Of a stretch of DNA of 64,000 nucleotides, positions 9,594 to 16,427 are shown one piece after another (the first letter of the stretch is position 1; every line of letters starts with the position of its first letter). The stretch is taken from positions 124,001-188,000 of the forward strand of contig CAZWLY010000006.1 in assembly GCA_964634465.1 (NCBI GenBank), given 5' to 3'. The notes under the pieces were generated by a model. The model saw nothing but the letters and a program-made list of their open reading frames with translations. It was not told where the DNA came from and ran no database searches. Position numbers and translations under genes: made by a program. This DNA comes from CAZWLY01 sp964634465. GTDB lineage: Bacteria > Desulfobacterota > Desulfarculia > G963662305.

Positions 9594-10700
9594 TTGTCCG
9601 AAAAAAGACCCAAATTCGCCGTGCTGGGCACGGGCAACTCCGGCCAGACCTTCGCGGCCGACATCACCCTCAAGGGCTACCCGGTCAACTTGGCCGAGGT
9701 GCCCGAGTTCGCCGCCACCCTGGAGAAGATCCGCGACAAAGGCGGTATCGAGATATCGGGTGACGCCGGCAACGGTTTTGCCGAACTCAACATGATCACC
9801 ACCGATCTGCCGGCGGCCATCAACGGGGTGGACGTCATCATCATCGGCGGCTCGGCCTGGGCCCACGAACCCTTCAGCAAGGCCCTGCTCAACCACTTCG
9901 AGGACGACCAGTTCATGGTCTTCACCTCCAATTTCGGGGCGATGAGGTTCAAGAAGTGGCTGGACGAGGCCGGAGTGGAGACCGACGTCGTGCCGGTGGA
10001 GACGATGTCGCTGCTCTACGCCACCCGGGCGGTGGAGCCGGGGGTGGTCAAGTGCATCGGCGTCAAGGACGACCTCCCGGTGGCGGCCCTGCCGGCCAGC
10101 CGGACGGCCGAGTTCCTGGATCTGGTCCGGCCGGTCTTTCCCCAGTTCAGCGCCGCCGAGCACGTGCTGATCGGCGGCCTGAACAACCTCAACCCGATCG
10201 TCCATCCGCCCATGGTGCTCTTCAACGCCGGGCGCATCGAGGCCACCGGCGGTAAGGGCTGGAATCTCTATGCCGACGGCGCCACCCCGGCCGTGACCGA
10301 GGTGATGCTGGCCATGGACCGGGAGCGGATGTCGCTTCTGGAGGCGGTCGGCTCCCAGGGCATCCCCTTCAAAGACGCCTTCGAAAAACTCTACGCCAAG
10401 TACAACATCTCCAAGCCGACCTTGAGCGAAACGCTCAGACAGAGCCCGATCCACAGCGATCCGGCCTTCCCCGCCCCCGACACCATAGACACCCGTTACA
10501 TCAACGAGGACCTGCCCTTCGGTCTGGCCGCATGGTCGTCACTGGGCCGGGAGTGGGGCATTCCCACCCCGACAATCGACGCCTGCGTCCAGATCGCCGG
10601 GGTGATGCTGGGCCGGGATTACTTCACCGAAGGGCTGACGGCCGAGGACCTCGGAGTGGCGGGGCTGACGCCCCAAGACGTGAGGCGGATGATCGGCTAA
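9594..10700 (+). CDS. NAD(P)-dependent octopine/nopaline dehydrogenase family protein
   Basis: A 368-residue protein. A Rossmann fold opens with VLGTGNSGQ at about residues 10-18. The C-terminal half has the octopine-dehydrogenase pattern, including NLNPIVHPP with the likely catalytic His, then YADGATPAVTEV and a DRERMSL segment. Known members reversibly join or split the secondary amine between an amino acid and a keto acid. TTG 9594 is the start, since AAGGAGGA precedes it at good spacing. It lies between the epimerase-like gene and the second permease, so the imported ligand may be an opine or similar N-carboxyalkyl amino acid. The substrate is inferred. Confidence 0.85.
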   Translation: MSEKRPKFAVLGTGNSGQTFAADITLKGYPVNLAEVPEFAATLEKIRDKGGIEISGDAGNGFAELNMITTDLPAAINGVDVIIIGGSAWAHEPFSKALLNHFEDDQFMVFTSNFGAMRFKKWLDEAGVETDVVPVETMSLLYATRAVEPGVVKCIGVKDDLPVAALPASRTAEFLDLVRPVFPQFSAAEHVLIGGLNNLNPIVHPPMVLFNAGRIEATGGKGWNLYADGATPAVTEVMLAMDRERMSLLEAVGSQGIPFKDAFEKLYAKYNISKPTLSETLRQSPIHSDPAFPAPDTIDTRYINEDLPFGLAAWSSLGREWGIPTPTIDACVQIAGVMLGRDYFTEGLTAEDLGVAGLTPQDVRRMIG

Positions 10701-10727
10701 GAGGAGGAAAGAGAGGGGCCAGAGGCG

Positions 10728-11606
10728 ATGAGCCTGTACGGAGTCAAGCAATTCTTGATCGCTCAGTATCGAATCATCACCCGGCACAAGTTCGGGATAT
10801 TCGGGGCGACGGTGATCCTCGTGTTCGGCGTCGTCGCCTTGCTGGCCCCTCTCCTGGCCCCACACGGCCCGTGGGAATCGCTGCGGGCGGCCGACGGCCG
10901 GCTGGCCATCCTCAAACCGCCCTGTTGGGAGTTCCCCCTGGGCACGACGATCATGGGCCGGGACATTCTCAGCCAGCTCATCCTCGCCACCCGGACTACC
11001 GTGCTGATCGGGCTGGTCTCAGGGCTGATATCCATCGTCATCGGGGCCAACATGGGCCTGTGGGCGGCCTACTACGGCGGCAAGCTGGACGAGATGCTCA
11101 TGCGTTTCACCGACATCATCTACGGCATGCCCTTTCTGCCGTTCTTGATCGTCCTCATCTCGCTGTTCGGCCGGAGCCTGTGGTTCGTGATGATCGCCAT
11201 CGTCTGCATCGTCTGGCGGACCTCGGCCCGGGTGGTTCGGGCCCAGGCGCTGAGCATCAGGCAACGCCAGTTCATTCAGGTGGCCAAGGCCAGGGGCTGC
11301 TCGGACCTCAGGATAATCTACGGGCACATCATGCCCAACATACTCCCGCTGCTGTTGTTGTACACTTCGTTCAACATCGCCTGGTCGGTTTTGGCCGAGG
11401 CCGGGGCCAGCTTCCTGGGCTTCGGCGACCCCAACAACCTCTCTTGGGGGGGCATGCTCTACAACCTGTGGATCTCGGGCAAGACCCGGGTGGCCTGGTG
11501 GTGGTTCGCCGCGCCGTCCATCTGCATCATCCTCCTTGTCAGCGCCCTGGTGTTCGTCTCCCGGGCCTACGAGGAGGTGGCCAACCCCCGGCTGAGGCAA
11601 AGGTGA
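10728..11606 (+). CDS. dppC: ABC transporter permease, DppC/OppC family
   Basis: A 292-residue inner-membrane protein. A cytosolic N-terminus and first helix (FGIFGATVILVFGVVALLAPLL) are followed by a periplasmic stretch with the family hallmark PLGTTIMGRDILSQLI, then five more helices. The EAA-type loop is QFIQVAKARGCSDLRI. It pairs with the DppB-like gene to form the translocation channel. ATG 10728 follows GAGGAGGAAA. The gene is four bases from the next ATPase gene. Confidence 0.92.
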   Translation: MSLYGVKQFLIAQYRIITRHKFGIFGATVILVFGVVALLAPLLAPHGPWESLRAADGRLAILKPPCWEFPLGTTIMGRDILSQLILATRTTVLIGLVSGLISIVIGANMGLWAAYYGGKLDEMLMRFTDIIYGMPFLPFLIVLISLFGRSLWFVMIAIVCIVWRTSARVVRAQALSIRQRQFIQVAKARGCSDLRIIYGHIMPNILPLLLLYTSFNIAWSVLAEAGASFLGFGDPNNLSWGGMLYNLWISGKTRVAWWWFAAPSICIILLVSALVFVSRAYEEVANPRLRQR

Positions 11607-11610
11607 GGCG

Positions 11611-12648
11611 ATGAGCGGTAACACGGTCCTGCACATCGAAAACCTCAAAACCCACTACGATTCCGAACAGGGGCCGGTCAAGGCGGTGGACGGAGTGTCG
11701 CTGTCCATCGGAGAGAACGAGTTCTTCGGCCTGGCCGGCGAGTCGGGCTGCGGCAAATCGACCTTGATCCGGACCATCCTCAGACTGGTGCCGGCCACGG
11801 CCAAGGTGACGGCCGACCGACTCTCCTTCAACGGCCGGGACCTGCTGGCCATGTCCGACAAGGAGTTCCGGGAGCAGATTCTGTGGCAGGGGATCTCATT
11901 GGTTCCCCAAAGCGCCATGAACGCTCTCAATCCGGTCTACAGGGTCGGCGACCAGCTCATCGAGGCCATCCAGGCCCACACCGATCTAAGTAAGGAAGAG
12001 TGCGCCCGGCGGGTGGAGACCTTGTTCGAACACGTCGGCCTGCAGCCGGGACTGATGGGAAACTACCCCCATGAGTTTTCCGGCGGCATGCGCCAGCGGG
12101 CCATGATCGCCATGTCGCTGGTTTTGAACCCGTCGTTGATCGTCATGGACGAGCCGACCACCGGCCTGGACGTGTTGGTCCAGGAACGGATTCTGCGCAA
12201 GCTCAAGGAGATCCGGCGGCAGGCCAAATCGTCCGTGTCCATCCTGCTCATCACCCACGACATCTCGGTCATCGCCGAGATGAGCGACCGGATCGGCATC
12301 ATGTACGCCGGCCGATTGATGGAGCTGGCCGAATCGCTGGAGCTGTTCAACAACCCGCTCCACCCCTACACCATGGGCCTGAAGAACGCCTTTCCGAGCA
12401 TCCAGGCCCTGGATAGGGAGCTGATCTCCATCCCCGGCTCGCCGCCCAACCTGCTGGGCGAGCTGCCCGGTTGCGTCTTCAGCGCCAGATGCCCCTTCGC
12501 CGTCGACGAGTGCGAACGGGTCAGGCCCGAGTGGCGGGAGGTCAAACCGGGCCACTTCGCGGCCTGCTTGCGGATCGATCGGGCCGAAGAGTTTCGCCGC
12601 TTGGCGGGAGACAAAAGAACATGGCTATCCTCGAAGTCGATGGCTTGA
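11611..12648 (+). CDS. dppD: ABC transporter ATPase, DppD/OppD family
   Basis: A 345-residue cytosolic ATPase. Walker A is GESGCGKST, the Q-loop region reads LVPQSAMNALNPV, the signature is FSGGMRQR, Walker B is LIVMDEPTTGLD, and the switch His is in LLITHDISV. The C-terminal oligopeptide-transporter extension is present with the family's cysteines (GCVFSARCPFAVDEC), which in related proteins hold an iron-sulfur cluster. It powers import together with the next gene, whose start lies inside this one. Confidence 0.94.
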   Translation: MSGNTVLHIENLKTHYDSEQGPVKAVDGVSLSIGENEFFGLAGESGCGKSTLIRTILRLVPATAKVTADRLSFNGRDLLAMSDKEFREQILWQGISLVPQSAMNALNPVYRVGDQLIEAIQAHTDLSKEECARRVETLFEHVGLQPGLMGNYPHEFSGGMRQRAMIAMSLVLNPSLIVMDEPTTGLDVLVQERILRKLKEIRRQAKSSVSILLITHDISVIAEMSDRIGIMYAGRLMELAESLELFNNPLHPYTMGLKNAFPSIQALDRELISIPGSPPNLLGELPGCVFSARCPFAVDECERVRPEWREVKPGHFAACLRIDRAEEFRRLAGDKRTWLSSKSMA

Positions 12649-13598
12649 AACAGTATTTTCACCTCAACCCGGGTCTTTTGGGCCGTTTCGTGGGCGGCAA
12701 GAAGGAGCGGGTCATCAAGGCGGTGGACGGGGTGTCGTTCACCCTGGAGGCGGGCGAAATCATCGGGCTGGCCGGCGAGTCGGGCTGCGGCAAGTCCACC
12801 ACCTGCCTGGCCGTCGCCAAGCTCCGCGAGCCCACCGAGGGCGCGATCCGCTACAAGGGGTGCGACCTGGCGACCATGACCAGACGGGAGGTCAAAGAGT
12901 ACCGCCGCCAAGTCCAGATAATCTTTCAGGACCCTTACGAGTCCCTCAACCCCAGGTTCACCGTCTTCGACCTGGTGGCCGAGCCGCTCAGGGTGCTCGA
13001 CATGGGCGACCGGCGCCAGATCGCCGAACGGGTGATGGCCACCCTGGAGCTGGTCGGTCTCAAGGCCCGGGAGTGCAAGGATCGTTTTCCCCACCAGATG
13101 AGCGGCGGCGAACGCCAGCGGGTCGGCATCGCCTCGGCCCTGGTGGTGGAGCCGGAGCTGGTCATCGCCGACGAACCGCTGTCCATGCTCGACGTCTCCA
13201 TCAGGGCCGGCATCCTGGACCTGATCCGCGACCTGCGGGAGCGGATGCACTTCTCCTGCATCTACGTCTCCCACGACCTGTCCATCTTGAGCAACATCTC
13301 CGAGCGGCTGATGATCATGTACCTGGGGCAGATAATGGAGATGGGCGAGACCCGGGAGGTGATCCAACATCCTCATCACCCTTACGCCCAGGCCCTCATC
13401 TCGGCCGTGCCCATCCCCGACCCGGCCTACAAGCGGCCGGTTCCCGACATCAAGGGCGATGTCTCCCAGCCCATCGATCCGCCGCCGGGCTGTCGCTTCC
13501 AGGCCCGCTGCCGGCGGGCGATGGAAGTCTGCTTCAGCCAGGAGCCGAGGCTCAAGGAGGTCTCGCCCGGCCACTCGGTGGCCTGCCATCTCTACTGA
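12621..13598 (+). CDS. dppF: ABC transporter ATPase, DppF/OppF family
   Basis: A 325-residue ATPase with Walker A GESGCGKST, Q-loop IIFQDPYESLNPRF, signature MSGGERQR, Walker B LVIADEPLSMLD and switch His SHDLSIL. The C-terminus has the oligopeptide-transporter extension with GCRFQARCRRAMEVC. ATG 12621 overlaps the end of dppD by 28 bases, indicating translational coupling. A longer in-frame extension upstream is not needed. It is the last gene of the operon. Confidence 0.93.
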   Translation: MAILEVDGLKQYFHLNPGLLGRFVGGKKERVIKAVDGVSFTLEAGEIIGLAGESGCGKSTTCLAVAKLREPTEGAIRYKGCDLATMTRREVKEYRRQVQIIFQDPYESLNPRFTVFDLVAEPLRVLDMGDRRQIAERVMATLELVGLKARECKDRFPHQMSGGERQRVGIASALVVEPELVIADEPLSMLDVSIRAGILDLIRDLRERMHFSCIYVSHDLSILSNISERLMIMYLGQIMEMGETREVIQHPHHPYAQALISAVPIPDPAYKRPVPDIKGDVSQPIDPPPGCRFQARCRRAMEVCFSQEPRLKEVSPGHSVACHLY

Positions 13599-13658
13599 TT
13601 GATCCGGCCCGTCCGCCCCGGAGGAGAACTTCGCTCGGCCCGAGAACTGGTCCGACGG

Positions 13659-13687
13659 CACTTCATCCCCGCCTGCGCGGAGAACAT
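13659..13687 (+). repeat. Degenerate CRISPR-type repeat (isolated)
   Basis: Contains CTTCATCCCCGCCTGCGCGG then AGAACAT, differing from the better copy at 14227-14255 at about eight positions while keeping the TTCATCCCCGC core and the GC-rich inverted arms. No neighbour repeat is found 61 bases on either side. Confidence 0.4.
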
Positions 13688-13868
13688 GACTGACGCCGCC
13701 CAAAACTTGATTTCCATCTCACCATCGGTTAATCTTTTCTTAGCTGGCCTGGCCGGGCCCGGGCCTGATGGCTAGGCGAGCTGCCCAACAGCTCCCGGGG
13801 GCTGTCGAGGGTCACCTGTCGCGTCGGTATTCCAGCCAACCATGTCTCTGCTTGTTCAACTTGGCCAC

Positions 13869-13897
13869 CGGTTCCTCCCCGCGCGTGGAGGGACCAC
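13869..13897 (+). repeat. Degenerate CRISPR-type repeat (isolated)
   Basis: Begins CGGTTCCTCCCCGCGCG and ends GACCAC. It is clearly related to the copy at 14227-14255 but has a decayed right arm. A very weak match lies 61 bases upstream at 13808. This suggests a former array that has lost most of its units. Confidence 0.35.
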
Positions 13898-14078
13898 CCG
13901 ATCGATCGTCCGGGTGTAACGGTTCACGTCCTTGGGTTCGACTTCAACCCGCGGGCCGATTAGCCGGGTCGCCTGATCCCTGGCCGCACGGCCGTAGGGC
14001 GGCGAGGATGACCAGACTTTTCTTAATTTGGGCGCGGACGCCCCGCAGAATCACTACAAGGGGCGCGACCCCGGCAAC

Positions 14079-14192
14079 CTACCCCTTCAATTCAGCCCAG
14101 ATAACCACCAAACCGATGATGGTTGGGATCACCGCCAGGCCGAGCAGGTAGGCGACGATGAGTTGGGCGATCAATTTCAGCAGTCCTATCAT
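14079..14192 (-). CDS. Possible 37-residue membrane peptide
   Basis: From ATG 14192 the frame encodes MIGLLKLIAQLIVAYLLG and then a second hydrophobic run ending VVIWAELKG. This is one long or two short membrane helices. The ribosome site is weak. The frame stays open upstream to 14270, but that extension runs through a CRISPR-like repeat and is unlikely to be translated. I do not recognise it; it could be chance. Confidence 0.25.
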   Translation of the reverse strand: MIGLLKLIAQLIVAYLLGLAVIPTIIGLVVIWAELKG

Positions 14193-14226
14193 CGGCGCTT
14201 CCGTCGTGCTCATTTTAGCGGCATTC

Positions 14227-14316
14227 CGGTTCATCTCCGCCGGCGCGGGGAACACCCGGTTGGTCGTCATAACGACATGCTCGACTGCGGTTCATCCCCG
14301 CGAAACCTGCAGGTAA
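14227..14316 (+). CRISPR. Relict type I-E-like CRISPR unit (two repeats, one spacer)
   Basis: A 29-base repeat at 14227-14255 (CGGTTCATCTCCGCCGGCGC, then GGGGAACAC) is followed by a 32-base spacer (14256-14287) and a second repeat at 14288-14316. In the second repeat the first 14 bases (CGGTTCATCCCCGC) are intact and the rest has diverged, as is usual for a terminal repeat. The 61-base period and the sequence match the type I-E (E. coli-type) repeat family. No cas gene occurs in the window. A WYL regulator lies 130 bases away. Confidence 0.6.
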
Positions 14317-14417
14317 CAGTAACAGATACCGCTCCAGCCTCCTTGCCGCCCGCGGGCGGCGGCAAAGAATCGGACGCCCGAAAAGCCCGGCTTTTGAGGT
14401 CCGACAATGAGTAGGAG

Positions 14418-14439
14418 GCTGTAGTAATGCTGTAGTAAT
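14418..14439. repeat. 11-base tandem duplication
   Basis: GCTGTAGTAAT occurs twice in direct tandem (14418-14428 and 14429-14439), four bases past the stop of the WYL gene. It has no evident function. Confidence 0.6.
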
Positions 14440-14443
14440 AAGG

Positions 14444-15460
14444 TTAGTCGCCATGCCGAAGCGTCGCCTTGGGCCTCTCCCCTTCAGGGGCGTAGCGAGC
14501 CAAGGTGTTTTTCAGGCTCTCCCTGACCCTCTCCCGCAACTCCTGCGGCTCCACTACGTAGGCCTCCGGGCCCAGGCTCAACGCCCAGCGCTCGATCTCG
14601 GCCAGGCCGGCCACCCGGAAGGTCAGTTCCAGACCGCCGTCGGGCAACTGCTTCGACCTTTGGCTCTCGTGCCAGATCTTTTCGCCGATGTAACGGGCCC
14701 AGGAGGGCGAGATGCGGACTCTCACCCTCTGCAACTCGTCACGCATGACCTTGAAGCTGTGACCGAGGTAATCGTCCAGGTCGAAGTCCTGGGGAACCTC
14801 GAACTCCTCGTCGGTCAGGTTGAGCATCGTGATCCGGTCCAGGACGAACATCCGGACCTCGCCGCGCAGGTGGCAGCGGCCGATGACATAGATCGAGCCT
14901 TCGAAGAACCAGACGCGATACGGGTCCACTCGGCGCAGGGTTTCCTTGTCGCTGTTTAGCGCCCGGTAGGCGATCTCGATGGTCCGGCGCTCCAACGCCG
15001 CCTGGTTGACCCGGCTCAAGATTTCCCGGAACCGGCCGTATTCCTTGTAGGGTTTGATCCCCACGCTGAAGGTGGCTTGGATGCGTTCCAGATAGGCTAT
15101 GGCTTGGGGCGGCAACACGGCCCGGACCTTTTTGACCAGAGACTCCAGCGAGTCGTAAAACGGCGTCCCCTTGAACGCCCGGAGCAAGTCGGAATAGAAG
15201 TGGAGCGACATGAGCTCGGTCAGGCTGAAGGGCTGGGGCATCCTGAACTTGTAGGTATCCACGAAGGCCCACCGCTGGGCCCGGTCGATCTTCTCGCTGT
15301 AGAGGGGGAAACCGGCCGCCTGGAGAGCCTCCAGATCGCGGTAGGCCGTCCGCAACGAGATGTCTTCCGATTGGGCCAGCTCGGCCACGGTCAGGCCGGC
15401 GGGGCTGGCCTCGATCCGCCTCAGAATCCGCCACTGGCGGGCCAATTGATCGCCTCGCAC
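14444..15460 (-). CDS. WYL-domain transcriptional regulator (HTH_11-WYL)
   Basis: A 338-residue protein. An N-terminal winged helix (about 8-65) contains LARQWRILRRIEASPAGLTV and SLRTAYRDLEALQAAGFPL, typical of the DeoR-like HTH_11 fold. The middle carries the WYL sandwich, with VDPYRVWFFEGSIYVIGRCH. A C-terminal WCX extension follows (about 245-325). WYL domains sense nucleic acids or nucleotides and often control DNA repair or defence genes. GTG 15460 is chosen since GGAGGGTTT lies directly in front; the frame stays open for 26 codons further. It sits next to the CRISPR remnant, which may or may not be meaningful. Confidence 0.88.
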   Translation of the reverse strand: MRGDQLARQWRILRRIEASPAGLTVAELAQSEDISLRTAYRDLEALQAAGFPLYSEKIDRAQRWAFVDTYKFRMPQPFSLTELMSLHFYSDLLRAFKGTPFYDSLESLVKKVRAVLPPQAIAYLERIQATFSVGIKPYKEYGRFREILSRVNQAALERRTIEIAYRALNSDKETLRRVDPYRVWFFEGSIYVIGRCHLRGEVRMFVLDRITMLNLTDEEFEVPQDFDLDDYLGHSFKVMRDELQRVRVRISPSWARYIGEKIWHESQRSKQLPDGGLELTFRVAGLAEIERWALSLGPEAYVVEPQELRERVRESLKNTLARYAPEGERPKATLRHGD

Positions 15461-15514
15461 AAACCCTCCATACTGATTTGTAATCGTTTTTTCTTCACTA
15501 GAGACCGCAATCAA

Positions 15515-15543
15515 GTAGTAACAGCAACGATTTTTCAAGTCAA
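15515..15543 (-). promoter_or_regulatory. Predicted promoter of the WYL gene
   Basis: On the minus strand TTGACT (15538-15543), 17 bases, TACTAC (15515-15520). An inverted pair AATCGTT (15482-15488) and AACGATT flanks the start region and could be an autoregulatory site. Confidence 0.35.
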
Positions 15544-15654
15544 TCCGGGGTGTTTGTTGCGGCCGCCGGGCGGTGACAACGGAGAGGCCGACGCGGCGCC
15601 GGGCGGGGCCGGGTCCGGCCGCCGGCCGAGCCCGGGCGGGAGCCCGTCAGGGGC

Positions 15655-16065
15655 TCAGACCGCCCGAACGCTCTCCAGCCAGACCCGCACCTTCAGCATC
15701 TGCCAGGTGACCTCCGTCGGATCGGCCGCCGCGACCTCACAGGTCAAGGTCGCACCCTGCCTCAGCAGGCGACTGAGGTGGCGGTTGTCCGAACGGGGCA
15801 CGTAGCCCAGCTTGCGTCCGTTTCGGAGAATCACCATCGCGAACTCGTCGTAGGGGTTGTCCGGCTCGGCGACGAGCGTCAAGCGTTCGCCGACCCGGAT
15901 TCGCCCGATCAACCTGGGTCCATCGTAGAACCGGAAGCCGGCCACGGAAAATTGGTTGAGCAGAACGGCCGGTTCGCCGGCCGGCGGGGAGGGGAGCTTG
16001 AAAGCGCCCCCCAACGCCGGTACGGACAGAAAGGCCCTGAGAAACGTCCTCCGAAGCATGCTCAT
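15655..16065 (-). CDS. Exported HIRAN-domain protein
   Basis: A 136-residue protein. The N-terminus MLRRTFLRAFLSVPALGGAF looks like a short signal peptide. Residues about 38-105 form a HIRAN domain (FSVAGFRFYDG, ERLTLVAEPDNPYDEFAM, GRKLGYVPRSDNRHLSRLL). HIRAN domains are known for binding DNA ends in HLTF/Rad5-type helicases, and stand-alone bacterial copies of unknown function also exist. Secretion would rule out a DNA role. ATG 16065 follows GGAGGTG. It is a single gene with no clear operon partner. Confidence 0.8.
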   Translation of the reverse strand: MSMLRRTFLRAFLSVPALGGAFKLPSPPAGEPAVLLNQFSVAGFRFYDGPRLIGRIRVGERLTLVAEPDNPYDEFAMVILRNGRKLGYVPRSDNRHLSRLLRQGATLTCEVAAADPTEVTWQMLKVRVWLESVRAV

Positions 16066-16247
16066 GCCGACACCTCCCCATCGTTGTTCCTGAAGAGATT
16101 AACCGGCCTGATTGTCAGATCAGGACAATGGCGATCGGTCTTGTCCGTCAGCGGGGGCTGGTTATATTTGGAGAGGAGAAGTAGTTGAAGGCATAAAACA
16201 AAGGACGGGCCGCCGTCGGCTGACCCGCCCCACTTCCTGGCTTTTCG

Positions 16248-16324
16248 TGGTCGGGACGACTGGATTTGAACCAGCGACCCCCTGAACCCCATTCAGGTGC
16301 GCTTCCAGACTGCGCCACGTCCCG
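16248..16324 (-). tRNA. tRNA-Pro (anticodon GGG)
   Basis: Read on the minus strand, the acceptor stem CGGGACG (16318-16324) pairs with CGTCCCG (16252-16258). These are followed by discriminator A and an encoded CCA (16248-16250). The anticodon stem CCTGA/TCAGG encloses the loop ATGGGGT, giving anticodon GGG, which reads CCC/CCU proline codons. The T arm contains GGTTCAAATCC. All arms are complete. Confidence 0.93.
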
Positions 16325-16427
16325 ACCAGAGATTTGGATGTACCACCGCGCCCCGGCTTTGTCAATCCTTCCCGAACCTTTTGGCCTCGTTGACCCAAAC
16401 TCAAAGCCCTGTTAGATTGGCCCGGCC

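Larger units (their letters stand above)
13599..14226. other. Intergenic with decayed CRISPR-like repeats
   Basis: The 13599-14443 gap carries two isolated 29-base sequences resembling a type I-E repeat (13659-13687 and 13869-13897), a possible very short membrane ORF on the minus strand, and nothing else I can identify. The sequence between the repeats does not keep a regular 61-base period. Confidence 0.45.

Noticed and set aside
14079..14270. 63-residue minus-strand frame starting at 14270
   Set aside because: Its first part runs through a CRISPR-like repeat and spacer, so that start is not credible. Only a shorter 37-residue version was listed, with low confidence.
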